Notes under the pieces: generated by a model
Told to the model about the DNA's origin: nothing
The model's input: only the letters and a program-made list of their open reading frames with translations
Databases searched by the model: none
DNA from: an uncultured Pluralibacter sp.
GTDB lineage: Bacteria; Pseudomonadota; Gammaproteobacteria; Enterobacterales; Enterobacteriaceae
Length of the DNA stretch: 64,000 nt
NCBI RefSeq assembly: GCF_913775985.1
Contig: NZ_CAJYMB010000014.1
Coordinates: 1 to 64,000, forward strand
Reading direction: 5' to 3'
Part shown: positions 12,193 to 24,064 of the stretch, one piece after another
Layout: every line of letters starts with the position of its first letter
How positions within the stretch are numbered: the first letter of the stretch is position 1
Position numbers and translations under genes: made by a program

Positions 12193-13683
12193 TTAATCCT
12201 GCGCCGCCAGCCGGGCGCGGATCTGCTCCAGGTGCTCCGTGCGGTAAAGCCGGCCGTCCAGGAAACGCGTTTTAAGTTCGCCCTGCTGCTCCTGCTCCTC
12301 AGTTTGTCCGTCAAACAGTACAAGCTCCCCCCGTTCGTCCCGTTCAACCCGCAGCAGGCCGCGCGCGGAGCGCTTCAGGCCATTATCCGTTTTTGGCTCT
12401 TTAAAGATCATCCGTCCTTCGCCATTGACCTCGCCCCAGGTGGCTTTCATCGCAAAGCCGAAGGTATCCCGGGTATTGTACTGGTAGGTAAATGAGCCGA
12501 CGCCGAACACCACGTTCGAGCTGGCGAAGCCTTTTGCCTCCAGGCGGCGCAGGATCTCGTTAGCGCGGGCGAGAGTGATTGAATCGCCGTAGATCAGGCC
12601 GACGTGCGGATCGAGGACTTTATAGCCCTTCTCGTTGAGGGTCCCGCCGAAAATCTCCCACAGCACCTCCACCGAGCCTTTCTCTTCCGGGGTACGTTGC
12701 GGCCGCGTATCGTCGTCCGCGCCGGTGCCGCACAGGATCTCTACCGGATCGCCGCTGTCCGGGCGGAACACTACGCGGCCTTCGCGCTGCATAATGGTCT
12801 CTTTCAGCTCCCGGGTATAGTCGGTCAGCACCTGCCAGTAGTCCCAGGTATCGGACACGATTGACACGAACCCCTGAGGATAAAGATCGGCAATCAGCCG
12901 GCGGAAAGTGTCAATCTCGCTGTCGCGCTCGCCCATGCACATTACGCTGTGCTCGGTGGCGGGAATGGACGCGCCGATAAAGCAGGGCTTGCCGTCAGTG
13001 TAGTAATCACGGGCGTACAGCAGAGACGGAATACTGTCCGTGCCTTTGAAGCTTATCAGGTGGCCGCAGCCCGCCTGCATAGTGTCCTGCAGCCCGGACA
13101 TCCCGCGAAACGAGAAGTCGTGGCACTGGAAGTCGAGGTGAGACAGGTCGCTGCAAGTTTTTTCCGCCCAGCGGGCGCAAATTTTACGGTAGTGGTGGGC
13201 GATAGTAGCGTTAGTGGAGGCCTTCCACAGCTCTGCTGAAAGTACAGTCTCCAGATAGTTCACCAGCCAGAAAAACGCCGGTTGCGTATTGGTGATGGTC
13301 AGCACCGGTACTTTCATCGGCACTTTCGTTCCCTCGTCCAGCGCCTTGATATGCAGCGGCAAATAGCCCAGCCGGTGCAGGTCGCGGATGTGGTCTACCG
13401 CAACCGCGTCGGGGCCGAGATAGCTGTCCATTACCTGCTTGTACTCGTTTACCACCTCCTCTTCCGGACGGGCAAAAAACGCATCATTAAACAGGTCCAC
13501 CAAAAACCACTGCAGAAAACCCTGCAGGCCGAAAAACACCATTTTGCCGTCCGCCAGCGGCGACTGGAAAAAGCGATCGCTGCGCGGAGTAAAGTTCGAA
13601 TAGACCCGGGTAGTGCCCTGGGGATACTGCGCCCGGTGAGAAACCTTATAGCCGTCGATAGCCAGAATCGGATTCATTTTCAT
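12193..13683 (-). CDS. nadV: Nicotinamide phosphoribosyltransferase NadV
   Basis: NadV joins nicotinamide to PRPP to give nicotinamide mononucleotide, the first step of the NAD salvage route that bypasses nicotinamide deamidation. The 496-residue protein shows type II PRTase/NAMPT motifs: HDFSFRGMSG (188-197), FKGTDSIPS (212-220), SIPATEHSVM with the probable catalytic His245, VSDTWDYW (276-283) and RPDSGDP (307-313). The start ATG at 13683 follows GGGAGATAAAAAA; a longer open frame runs into prs. It lies 4 bases after the prs homologue, so the two form an operon. E. coli K-12 lacks nadV, so this is an accessory gene. Confidence 0.94.
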   Translation of the reverse strand: MKMNPILAIDGYKVSHRAQYPQGTTRVYSNFTPRSDRFFQSPLADGKMVFFGLQGFLQWFLVDLFNDAFFARPEEEVVNEYKQVMDSYLGPDAVAVDHIRDLHRLGYLPLHIKALDEGTKVPMKVPVLTITNTQPAFFWLVNYLETVLSAELWKASTNATIAHHYRKICARWAEKTCSDLSHLDFQCHDFSFRGMSGLQDTMQAGCGHLISFKGTDSIPSLLYARDYYTDGKPCFIGASIPATEHSVMCMGERDSEIDTFRRLIADLYPQGFVSIVSDTWDYWQVLTDYTRELKETIMQREGRVVFRPDSGDPVEILCGTGADDDTRPQRTPEEKGSVEVLWEIFGGTLNEKGYKVLDPHVGLIYGDSITLARANEILRRLEAKGFASSNVVFGVGSFTYQYNTRDTFGFAMKATWGEVNGEGRMIFKEPKTDNGLKRSARGLLRVERDERGELVLFDGQTEEQEQQGELKTRFLDGRLYRTEHLEQIRARLAAQD

Positions 13684-13687
13684 TTTT

Positions 13688-14557
13688 TTATCTCCCGCTC
13701 GCGCTGTAGATAGCATCAATGTCAATGAGCTCCAGCTGCGGGTGACGCAGCGCAGCGGAAGCCAGTGAGGTGGTGGTGTAAACCGCATCAATCCCGTTAT
13801 TTAGCAGATGCTCAATACCTTTGGAGAAGATCCCGTGGGTAACATACAGTCTGACGCTGCGGGCCCCCGCTTCGCGCAGTACCTGCGCCGAGCCGATAAA
13901 TGTCCCGCCCGCATCGCACAGGTCGTCCACGATCAGCACATCCTTACCTTTAACGTCGCCCGCCAGCAGGGAGAATCCGGTCAGGGCTCCGCTGGCAACA
14001 TCCCGAACCTTGCTCAGAATGGCGTACTCTGCCGCACCGGTGGCCTTAACTACCGCGTCGATTTTTTTAAGCGCCCCGGCATCCGGCGCCACCAGCATCA
14101 AGCGGCCTGTACCAACGGCCTCGCGCAGCGTCTCGCTCTGCAACAGGCACGCCTGCTGCGCGACTGCCAACATGTTATCTATTGCCGCCGCCGCGGCATC
14201 GCTGTGCGGATCCAGCACGATAACCTTGTCAAATGCCAGCGCGTTAAGCTGGCGGGCGAAAACCTTCAGCGCGAAGCTGTCGCCGGGCACCATGTGGCGA
14301 TCCTGACGCGCCCAGGGCAGCCACGGCAGCTCAAGATGGCTGAACGCAATGTTTGTAACATGGCGTACTGCCTCAACCAGCTGCGCCAGCAGCATGAAAT
14401 CATTCATGTCCCGAAGCGCTGCGGCGCGGATACGCATCAGGCGCGCCGAGGCCGGTAGCGGATCGGTTACTTTTAGCCATCCGGCGCCATCAGGGAAAAC
14501 GCCGCTGCTCAGCGCAACGGGTTTGTCATCCAGCTCAAGAGTCAGTTTCACGGTCAT
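13688..14557 (-). CDS. Ribose-phosphate pyrophosphokinase homologue paired with NadV
   Basis: The protein (289 residues, shorter than the roughly 315 of housekeeping Prs) has the Prs fold: a catalytic-flexible-loop segment PWARQDRHMVPGDSFALK (81-98), DPHSD (116-120) and the PRPP-binding loop VLIVDDLCDAGGT (207-219). It should make PRPP from ribose 5-phosphate and ATP, feeding NadV directly downstream. GGAGGG precedes the ATG at 14557. It is a second, dedicated copy; the housekeeping prs is not expected in this region. Specificity is inferred from family and operon context. Confidence 0.9.
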   Translation of the reverse strand: MTVKLTLELDDKPVALSSGVFPDGAGWLKVTDPLPASARLMRIRAAALRDMNDFMLLAQLVEAVRHVTNIAFSHLELPWLPWARQDRHMVPGDSFALKVFARQLNALAFDKVIVLDPHSDAAAAAIDNMLAVAQQACLLQSETLREAVGTGRLMLVAPDAGALKKIDAVVKATGAAEYAILSKVRDVASGALTGFSLLAGDVKGKDVLIVDDLCDAGGTFIGSAQVLREAGARSVRLYVTHGIFSKGIEHLLNNGIDAVYTTTSLASAALRHPQLELIDIDAIYSASGR

Positions 14558-14578
14558 GGTGCCCTCCGGTTTAATTAA

Positions 14579-14613
14579 TGTCCCTAAGACAATTTAATAA
14601 TGTCTCAAGGACA
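14579..14613. promoter_or_regulatory. Tandem TGTC-N5-GACA palindromes, probable NrtR operator
   Basis: Two copies of TGTC-N5-GACA stand in a row: TGTCCCTAAGACA at 14579-14591 and TGTCTCAAGGACA at 14601-14613. Their centres are 22 bases apart, two helical turns, so two dimers would bind on one face. The upstream copy overlaps the likely prs -10 box and spacer and the other lies just past the start point, an arrangement that would block transcription. The link to NrtR rests on position between nrtR and its presumed targets. Confidence 0.7.
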
Positions 14614-14625
14614 CAATTAGTGCAA
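14597..14625 (-). promoter_or_regulatory. Probable prs-nadV promoter
   Basis: On the minus strand TTGCAC (14620-14625) and CATTAT (14597-14602) are separated by 17 bases. The -10 box is weak (4 of 6). One TGTC-N5-GACA palindrome occupies the -10/spacer region, consistent with repression. Confidence 0.5.
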
Positions 14626-14634
14626 GTGTAAATT

Positions 14635-14662
14635 TTGCACACCTTTTAGATAACGGTATAAT
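14635..14662 (+). promoter_or_regulatory. Probable nrtR promoter
   Basis: TTGCAC (14635-14640) and a perfect TATAAT (14657-14662) are spaced by 16 bases and point toward nrtR, whose ATG is 90 bases downstream. The tandem palindromes lie just upstream of this -35 box. Confidence 0.6.
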
Positions 14663-14751
14663 GACCTGTTTTTTAAGAACAAAAATTTAACCTTGCCGGG
14701 ATCGGGTGCGCTGGTAAAATTGGCCGGTTATCTTCTGTCCGCGAGCCTGTA

Positions 14752-15477
14752 ATGACCACTGATGCTGATTACCTGAAACACTACGATGCCAGCTGCTTTC
14801 CCTCGCCGCTGGTAACCGTAGACAGCGTGCTTTTTACGCTGCATCAGCAGTCGCTGTGTGTCCTGCTCGTGGAGCGCGCCAGCCCGCCGCAGCAGGGCCG
14901 CTGGGGGCTGCCGGGCGGTTTTATTGATATGCAGCAGGATGAATCCACCCGCGCCACCGCCCTGCGCAAGCTCACGGAAAAAACCGGCGTTGTGCCACCG
15001 TGGCTTGAACCGCTGGGCACGGTCTCCGGCCCCGAACGCGATCCGCGCGGCTGGAGCCTGACGGTCACCTGGTTTGCGCTGATCGCCTGGGCCGACTGCC
15101 AGCCGGGTATTGCCAGCGTGAGTGACGCCCGCTGGGTACCGGTAGCCCGGCTTGAGGAACAACAACTGGCCTTTGATCATGCGGAAATCATTCATACCGC
15201 GCTGGCCCGCCTGCGGCAGAAAACCATGTACTCGCTGCTGCCGGTCTACTGCCTGCCGGAAAGCTTCACTCTCGGCCAGCTGCAGGAGGCAACGGAGATT
15301 GTTCTCGGCAAGCCTGTTCAGCGCAAAAGCCTGATCCGCCGCGTAGAAGCCTCCGGTATGTTTGAAGAGACAGGCGAGAGCCTCGCAACCGGGGCGCGGA
15401 AAGCGCGCCTGTGGCGCCGCAGGCCCGGCGTCGATATGCATCTGTTCACGCGTAACCTGCTGGCAGACGAGTTATAA
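14752..15477 (+). CDS. nrtR: NrtR-type Nudix-related transcriptional regulator of NAD salvage
   Basis: NrtR proteins couple an N-terminal Nudix-like domain that senses NAD metabolites such as ADP-ribose to a C-terminal winged helix that binds DNA. This 241-residue protein has the Nudix-like domain at about 15-150 and a wHTH region at about 155-235 (SLIRRVEASGMFEETGE). Its Nudix box is degenerate: the REUxEE core reads R72-K73-L74-T75-E76-K77, so two acidic metal ligands are lysines, pointing to a sensor rather than a hydrolase. It is divergent from prs-nadV, as expected for their repressor and itself possibly autoregulated. Confidence 0.88.
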   Translation: MTTDADYLKHYDASCFPSPLVTVDSVLFTLHQQSLCVLLVERASPPQQGRWGLPGGFIDMQQDESTRATALRKLTEKTGVVPPWLEPLGTVSGPERDPRGWSLTVTWFALIAWADCQPGIASVSDARWVPVARLEEQQLAFDHAEIIHTALARLRQKTMYSLLPVYCLPESFTLGQLQEATEIVLGKPVQRKSLIRRVEASGMFEETGESLATGARKARLWRRRPGVDMHLFTRNLLADEL

Positions 15478-15551
15478 AATCACGTATTGACTAAACTGCG
15501 CGCACAATGCGCTGTATAGTTTCTCAACATTTCTTAATGTATTCTGGTGCT

Positions 15552-16574
15552 ATGGTTGAAATTACCCCCGCAGAAATGACCGCTTTTGACGCCGACTCCC
15601 GCGAGTTCCATCCCATGCGCGGCGTGGCAAATCGTCATTTGCAAACCATGCTGCCACGTCTTATTCGCCGCCGCGTGCAGTTTCAGCCGCACTGGCAGCG
15701 GCTGGATCTCCCCGACGGCGATTTTATCGATCTTGCGTGGAGTGAAGATCCGCTTCAGGCCCGCCACAAGCCGCGGCTGGTGGTCTTTCACGGGCTGGAA
15801 GGAAGCCTGCACAGCCCTTACGCACACGGTCTGGTTCACGCTGCCATGCAGCGCGGCTGGCTGGGCGTCGTGATGCATTTCCGCGGCTGCAGCGGCGAAC
15901 CTAACCGCGCCCGCCGCATCTATCATTCGGGCGAAACGGAAGACGGCAGCTGGTTTCTGTCGTGGCTTCGTCGCGAGCACGGCGATGCGCCTACGGCGGC
16001 GGTTGGCTACTCGCTGGGCGGCAATATGCTTGCCTGCCTGCTGGCGAAAGAGAAAGAGAACGTGCCGCTGGATGCCGCAGCGATCGTCTCCGCGCCGTTT
16101 ATGCTGGAAGCGTGCTGCTATCACATGGATAAGGGCTTTTCCCGCATCTATCAGCGCTACCTGCTCAATCTGCTTAAAGCCAATGCCTCGCGCAAGTTGA
16201 AGGCCTATCCCGGCACGCTGCCGGTGGATCTCAAGCGCCTGAAAAGCGTGCGGCGCATTCGCGAGTTCGACGATCTCATTACCTCTAAAATCCACGGCTT
16301 CGCCGACGCTATCGACTACTATCGGCAGTGCAGCGCAATGCCGGTGCTGAGCCAGATAACTAAACCAACGCTCATTATCCATGCGAAAGACGATCCGTTT
16401 ATGGATCACCACTCGATTCCGGCCCAGGAAGAGTTACCGGCCAACATCGAGTACCAGCTTACCGAGCACGGCGGGCATGTGGGCTTCGTTGGCGGCACGA
16501 TGCGCCATCCTGAAATGTGGCTGGAGCAGCGGATCCCGGACTGGCTGACGCGATTCCTCAGCGGCGCGGTCTAA
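15552..16574 (+). CDS. yheT: Alpha/beta-hydrolase YheT
   Basis: A 340-residue predicted hydrolase of the YheT/ABHD1-3-like family, substrate unknown. Visible features are VVFHGLEGS (oxyanion region), the nucleophile elbow GYSLGGNM (about residues 155-162), the acid loop HAKDDPFMD and the late His in EHGGHVGF. The start MVEITPAEM gives the E. coli length; upstream ATGs at 15537 or 15507 would add 5 or 15 residues and none has a clear ribosome binding site. It resumes the yheS-yheT-yheU-prkB order after the NAD module. Confidence 0.92.
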   Translation: MVEITPAEMTAFDADSREFHPMRGVANRHLQTMLPRLIRRRVQFQPHWQRLDLPDGDFIDLAWSEDPLQARHKPRLVVFHGLEGSLHSPYAHGLVHAAMQRGWLGVVMHFRGCSGEPNRARRIYHSGETEDGSWFLSWLRREHGDAPTAAVGYSLGGNMLACLLAKEKENVPLDAAAIVSAPFMLEACCYHMDKGFSRIYQRYLLNLLKANASRKLKAYPGTLPVDLKRLKSVRRIREFDDLITSKIHGFADAIDYYRQCSAMPVLSQITKPTLIIHAKDDPFMDHHSIPAQEELPANIEYQLTEHGGHVGFVGGTMRHPEMWLEQRIPDWLTRFLSGAV

Positions 16575-16705
16575 GTACTACCTCAGGGCTGGCGGGTTTG
16601 AGCCGCCCTCCACTTCTGCTTCTGCAATTGCGCGCTGCCGGCGGCGGGCGCAAACCCTTTCCAGCGCGTAAACTGATAGCAATCTTCGATAAAGCGGATA
16701 GAACA

Positions 16706-16924
16706 ATGATCATTCCCTGGCAGGATGTCGATCCTGAAACGCTCCATAACCTGATTGAAAGCTTTGTCTTGCGCGAAGGCACTGATTATGGTGAACATGA
16801 ACGCTCGCTCGACGATAAAGTTGCCGACGTCAAACTGCAGTTAAAAAACGGGGAAGCCCTGCTGGTGTGGTCCGAACTACACGAAACAGTAAACATTATG
16901 CCCCGCACCCAATTTCGCGGCTGA
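16706..16924 (+). CDS. yheU: UPF0270 protein YheU
   Basis: A 72-residue protein beginning [16 protein letters not shown], almost identical in layout to E. coli YheU. The family has no assigned function. I placed the start at the ATG in GAACAATGATC because it gives the family length; a longer open frame upstream has no family support. It ends 26 bases before prkB. Confidence 0.93.
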   Translation: MIIPWQDVDPETLHNLIESFVLREGTDYGEHERSLDDKVADVKLQLKNGEALLVWSELHETVNIMPRTQFRG

Positions 16925-16950
16925 TTCAGCGCACATCTCAGGGAGTAGCT

Positions 16951-17820
16951 ATGTCTGCCAGACACCCGGTAATCGCCGTGACCGGCTCGAGCGGAGCCGG
17001 CACCACGACCACCAGCCTCGCCTTCCGTAAAATCTTTGCCCAGCTCAATCTGACTGCCGCAGAGGTGGAAGGCGACAGCTTCCATCGCTACACCCGCCCC
17101 GAAATGGATATGGCGATTCGCAAAGCGCGCGATATGGGTAAGCACATCAGCTATTTTGGCCCGGACGCTAACGATTTCAGCCTGCTTGAGCGCACTTTTG
17201 TGCAATACGGCGAACACGGTAAAGGCCAGTCGCGCAAATACCTGCACACTTACGATGAAGCCGTGCCCTGGAACCAGGTGCCGGGCACCTTTACGCCGTG
17301 GCAGCCGCTACCGGAACCCACCGACGTGCTGTTTTATGAAGGGCTGCACGGCGGGGTGGTCACGCCGCAGCACGATGTGGCGAAGCACGTAGACCTGCTG
17401 GTTGGCGTGGTGCCTATCGTGAACCTGGAGTGGATCCAGAAGCTTATCCGCGATACCAGCGAGCGCGGTCACTCCCGGGAGGCGGTGATGGATTCCGTCG
17501 TCCGCTCGATGGACGACTACATCAACTTCATTACCCCGCAGTTCTCGCGCACCCACATCAACTTCCAGCGCGTGCCGACGGTGGACACGTCAAATCCTTT
17601 CGCGGCAAAAGAGATCCCCTCTCTCGATGAGAGCTTCGTGGTGATCCACTTCCGCAATCTGGGCAATATCGATTTCCCGTGGCTGCTGGCGATGCTGCAG
17701 GGTTCGTTTATCTCACACATGAACACGCTGGTGGTGCCGGGCGGCAAGATGGGGCTGGCGATGGAGCTGATTATGGCGCCGCTGGTGGAGCGGCTTATGG
17801 AAGGGCGAAAAATCGGCTGA
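16951..17820 (+). CDS. prkB: Phosphoribulokinase-like protein PrkB
   Basis: The 289-residue protein belongs to the phosphoribulokinase/uridine kinase family; in enterics, which lack a Calvin cycle, its true substrate is not established. The P-loop GSSGAGTTTT (residues 12-21) lacks the usual lysine, as is typical of this family. EGDSFHRYTRPEMD and VPIVNLEWIQKL are conserved family segments. GGGAGTAGCT precedes the ATG at 16951. It ends the yheT-yheU-prkB run, convergent with yhfA. Confidence 0.94.
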   Translation: MSARHPVIAVTGSSGAGTTTTSLAFRKIFAQLNLTAAEVEGDSFHRYTRPEMDMAIRKARDMGKHISYFGPDANDFSLLERTFVQYGEHGKGQSRKYLHTYDEAVPWNQVPGTFTPWQPLPEPTDVLFYEGLHGGVVTPQHDVAKHVDLLVGVVPIVNLEWIQKLIRDTSERGHSREAVMDSVVRSMDDYINFITPQFSRTHINFQRVPTVDTSNPFAAKEIPSLDESFVVIHFRNLGNIDFPWLLAMLQGSFISHMNTLVVPGGKMGLAMELIMAPLVERLMEGRKIG

Positions 17821-17821
17821 G

Positions 17822-17847
17822 GTCCGCTAACCGCCGGGCTAGCGGAC
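17822..17847. terminator. Hairpin between convergent prkB and yhfA
   Basis: GTCCGCTA (17822-17829) and TAGCGGAC (17840-17847) form a perfect 8-base stem with a 10-base loop between two convergent stop codons. There is no U run on either side, so its activity as an intrinsic terminator is uncertain. Confidence 0.5.
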
Positions 17848-17855
17848 GCGGCGCG

Positions 17856-18260
17856 CTAGATTTCCACAACCTCGAAAGAGTGGGTAACGTTGACCGCTTT
17901 TTCCAGCATCAGCGCCACCGAGCAGTACTTCTCCGCCGACAGCTCGACGGCACGCGCCACTGCCGCGTCTTTCAGTGCCTTGCCAGTAACGATAAAGTGC
18001 AAATTGATATGGGTAAAATAGCGCGGCGCTTCATCCCGGCGCTCTGACGTCAGCTTCACTTCACAGTCGGTCACATCATGACGCCCTTTTTGCAGAATCG
18101 ATACCACGTCGATAGCGCTGCAGCCACCGGCCGCCATTAGCACCATTTCCATCGGGCTCGGGGCTTTATCGCCCGAGTTGCCGTCCATCAGGATCTGGTG
18201 GCCGGAAGCTGACTCACCCAGAAAGGTTAATCCTTCTACCCATTTCACGCGTGCTTGCAT
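17856..18260 (-). CDS. yhfA: OsmC/Ohr family protein YhfA
   Basis: A 134-residue protein of the OsmC superfamily (hydroperoxide-reducing proteins). It has one conserved cysteine in AAGGCSAIDVVSIL (about residue 48) and a second in AEKYCSVALML (about 112), the spacing of OsmC-type redox cysteines. The function of YhfA itself is not proven. It is divergent from crp, as in E. coli. Confidence 0.93.
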   Translation of the reverse strand: MQARVKWVEGLTFLGESASGHQILMDGNSGDKAPSPMEMVLMAAGGCSAIDVVSILQKGRHDVTDCEVKLTSERRDEAPRYFTHINLHFIVTGKALKDAAVARAVELSAEKYCSVALMLEKAVNVTHSFEVVEI

Positions 18261-18329
18261 AATAGTTAACTCCTACTGAACAATTTTCTTTACAGATTAC
18301 GCGCACATAACATTTCCCGCAATGTAAGG

Positions 18330-18400
18330 CGATCCACGTCATGCTGAAGCGAGACACCGCGAGACATGCGTCTAAAGCTATGCTAAAACAACAAGGATAA
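18330..18400 (+). promoter_or_regulatory. crp promoter region (conserved with E. coli)
   Basis: The stretch holding ACGTCATGCTGAAGCGAGA and GCTATGCTAAAACAA closely resembles the E. coli crp promoter as I remember it, including the position about 160-180 bases before the crp start. TATGCT is the likely -10 box. The E. coli promoter is autoregulated by CRP through a site here; I could not score that site. Confidence 0.5.
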
Positions 18401-18553
18401 TACGTTAATAGTCTGCGCCTACGCAGAAAGTATTACAGGCTGCAATCAAACCCGACAGCCGACTTCCCGGACACGGGGAAGGATATAAATGCAACGCCAG
18501 TGGCGGTGTCGTTTCTGCCGCTGGATATAGCTTATAACAGAGGAAAACCGCGC

Positions 18554-19186
18554 ATGGTGCTTGGCAAACCGCAAACAGACCCTACCCTTGAATGGTTCTT
18601 GTCTCATTGCCACATTCATAAGTACCCATCCAAAAGCACCCTGATCCACCAGGGTGAAAAAGCCGAAACGCTGTACTACATCGTGAAAGGTTCAGTCGCC
18701 GTACTCATTAAGGACGAAGAAGGTAAAGAGATGATCCTCTCTTACCTCAACCAGGGCGATTTCATTGGTGAGCTTGGCTTATTTGAAGAAGGCCAGGAGC
18801 GTAGCGCATGGGTGCGGGCGAAAACCGCCTGTGAAGTTGCTGAAATCTCCTATAAAAAATTCCGCCAGCTGATTCAGGTGAACCCTGACATTCTAATGCG
18901 CCTCTCCTCCCAGATGGCGCGCCGCCTGCAGGTGACCTCTGAGAAAGTGGGCAACCTGGCGTTCCTCGACGTTACCGGACGCATCGCCCAGACGCTGCTG
19001 AACCTGGCCAAACAGCCTGACGCCATGACCCATCCTGACGGCATGCAAATTAAAATTACCCGCCAGGAAATTGGCCAGATCGTCGGCTGCTCGCGCGAAA
19101 CCGTTGGTCGTATCCTGAAAATGCTTGAAGATCAAAATCTGATCTCTGCTCACGGTAAAACCATCGTCGTTTACGGCACCCGCTAA
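18554..19186 (+). CDS. crp: cAMP receptor protein CRP
   Basis: CRP binds cAMP and then TGTGA-N6-TCACA sites, controlling carbon catabolite genes. The 210-residue protein has the cyclic-nucleotide domain ([18 protein letters not shown] phosphate-binding cassette, about 72-89), the dimer C-helix (110-137) and the recognition helix [13 protein letters not shown] (about 179-191). By eye it is identical or nearly so to E. coli CRP; one difference from my memory of that sequence is Ser in place of Ala in RLSSQMARR (residue 119 counting Met1). The start MVLGKPQTD follows AGAGGA. Confidence 0.98.
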   Translation: MVLGKPQTDPTLEWFLSHCHIHKYPSKSTLIHQGEKAETLYYIVKGSVAVLIKDEEGKEMILSYLNQGDFIGELGLFEEGQERSAWVRAKTACEVAEISYKKFRQLIQVNPDILMRLSSQMARRLQVTSEKVGNLAFLDVTGRIAQTLLNLAKQPDAMTHPDGMQIKITRQEIGQIVGCSRETVGRILKMLEDQNLISAHGKTIVVYGTR

Positions 19187-19196
19187 GACAGCATTG

Positions 19197-19228
19197 ACGG
19201 CGTATTGCGCTCGCAGTACGCCGTTTTT
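19197..19228 (+). terminator. Terminator of crp
   Basis: ACGGCGTA (19197-19204) and TACGCCGT (19217-19224) form an 8-base stem with a 12-base loop followed by TTTTT. It ends only 12 bases before the yhfK start, so yhfK probably depends on read-through or a promoter inside crp. Confidence 0.85.
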
Positions 19229-19239
19229 GTCTCTACGCT

Positions 19240-22609
<3,370 letters not shown>

Positions 22610-23173
22610 TTACCGTTCGAGAAAGTTTCTTAACAGCGCGTGCCCCTGTTCGCTGAGAATGCTCTCCGGATGAAACTGAACGCCCTCCAGATCCCACTCG
22701 CGATGGCGAAGCCCCATGATCTCGCCGCTGTCGGCGCGGGCGGTAATTTCAAGACAGTCGGGAAGCGTGTCGGGATCGACAATCAGCGAATGGTAGCGGG
22801 TAACGATCAGGGGATTATTGAGGCCGTGAAACACGCCGCGCCCGCAGTGGGTAACCGGCGAGGTTTTGCCGTGCATCACCTTTGTCGCCCGCACCACCCG
22901 TGCACCCATCGCCTGGGCAATCGCCTGATGCCCGAGGCAAACCCCCAGAATCGGCGTTTTTCCGCTATAGCGGCGAATCACCTCCAGCGAAATGCCGGCA
23001 TCGTCCGGCGTGCAGGGGCCGGGAGAAATAACGATTTTCGCCGGGGCCAGCGCGGCAATGTCCGCAAGGGTTATCTCATCGTTGCGGCGCACCAGCACGT
23101 CGGCACCCAGCTCGCAGAAGTACTGGTAAAGATTCCAGGTGAATGAATCGTAATTATCAATAAGCAGGATCAT
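22610..23173 (-). CDS. pabA: Aminodeoxychorismate synthase glutamine amidotransferase subunit PabA
   Basis: PabA releases ammonia from glutamine for PabB, making 4-amino-4-deoxychorismate for folate. The 187-residue protein is a class I glutamine amidotransferase with nucleophile Cys79 in [11 protein letters not shown] and the His/Glu pair in VQFHPESIL near residue 170. It lies between fic and argD, in the E. coli order yhfG-fic-pabA-argD. Confidence 0.96.
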   Translation of the reverse strand: MILLIDNYDSFTWNLYQYFCELGADVLVRRNDEITLADIAALAPAKIVISPGPCTPDDAGISLEVIRRYSGKTPILGVCLGHQAIAQAMGARVVRATKVMHGKTSPVTHCGRGVFHGLNNPLIVTRYHSLIVDPDTLPDCLEITARADSGEIMGLRHREWDLEGVQFHPESILSEQGHALLRNFLER

Positions 23174-23203
23174 GGCGGCTCCGTAACGGCAAACCGCGCT
23201 ATG

Positions 23204-23806
23204 TTACTCTGTTTCTGCTGCCGGTCTCACCACTTTAGTGAACAGCGCCACCAGCGGCTCCAGATCGCCCATCGCCCCGCTCTGATTCGCCTCGCTCCAG
23301 AGCTGCGGATCGATGCCGTCCCAGCTCAGCAGGTAGCCGGCGTGGATTGCCAGCTGTTCGAAAAAGATGCGCTGCGCTATACCATTGCCGATACGGAAAG
23401 GATGCAACATATTAATTTCGCAGTAGTAGTGCGCCAGCCGGGCGATAAACTCCGGCTGCTCCAGTCCGGCGAGATAGGCTTCCTCTTCGAGGTCCTGCAT
23501 CAGCGCGTTGCCTTCTTCCTCAATACGCGGGAAGTGGCAGAAGCGGGTGTCGCCCTGATAAATATCGATTTCGCGAATTTTCCCCGCCCAGCTAAAAATA
23601 TCCTGGTACAGCGCGTGATGAATCGCGCACAGGTACGGGAGGCCGCGCACCTGCGGCCCCAGCGGCAGGGTCGCAGCCCGCAGAGCGGTAATTTCGTAGG
23701 CGGCCTGCTCCAGGCGCTGCATCTGGCGGATCCCAAGCTGGTTTCTCAGTACGTCGATGCCGTTATAGAGGTAGGGGTCACGATCGTTGCCGTATTTATC
23801 GCTCAT
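23204..23806 (-). CDS. fic: Fic-domain AMP-transferase (toxin component)
   Basis: Fic proteins transfer AMP to target hydroxyls; the enterobacterial Fic with YhfG forms a toxin-antitoxin-like pair. The 200-residue protein carries a complete Fic motif, [12 protein letters not shown] (residues 135-146), with catalytic His135. The target is unknown. Its start overlaps the yhfG 3' end by 11 bases, so antitoxin and toxin are translationally coupled with the antitoxin first. Confidence 0.94.
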   Translation of the reverse strand: MSDKYGNDRDPYLYNGIDVLRNQLGIRQMQRLEQAAYEITALRAATLPLGPQVRGLPYLCAIHHALYQDIFSWAGKIREIDIYQGDTRFCHFPRIEEEGNALMQDLEEEAYLAGLEQPEFIARLAHYYCEINMLHPFRIGNGIAQRIFFEQLAIHAGYLLSWDGIDPQLWSEANQSGAMGDLEPLVALFTKVVRPAAETE

Positions 23807-23963
23807 ACTGGCCCCTTAACGCCTCAAGGCGCGCCAGCGCCTGCTCGCTGTCGAGGGTAATCAGCGGAGTCTCTGTCCCTTCCAGCCGGCGGCTGGCCTG
23901 AAAGTTGGCGCTGCGGGTTTGCTCCCACAGGCGGGATTTTTGCTTATCGGTGAGCTTTTTCAT
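23796..23963 (-). CDS. yhfG: YhfG family class I Fic antitoxin
   Basis: A 55-residue protein starting [15 protein letters not shown]. It contains SRRLEG (24-29), which fits the Fic-inhibitory motif (S/T)xxxE(G/N) whose glutamate blocks ATP gamma-phosphate binding in Fic. That makes it the probable inhibitor of the adjacent Fic. A longer open frame upstream overlaps nothing conserved; the chosen ATG gives the family length. Confidence 0.88.
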   Translation of the reverse strand: MKKLTDKQKSRLWEQTRSANFQASRRLEGTETPLITLDSEQALARLEALRGQYER

Positions 23964-24064
23964 TGGACCTCCCTGACGGTTTCTGTTGCCCAAGTATAAG
24001 CAGCAATTGCAGGTTACGCAGGGAGAGCCAGACAGTGCGGGCGAAGACGCCCGCATGAGAAGAA

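Noticed and set aside
15485..15521. TTGACT and TATAGT before yheT as a promoter
   Set aside because: The spacing between the boxes is about 22 bases, too long for a sigma70 promoter.
16969..17001. PrkB P-loop without lysine as a sign of inactivation
   Set aside because: GSSGAGTTT is the normal form in this phosphoribulokinase family, so it is not a defect.
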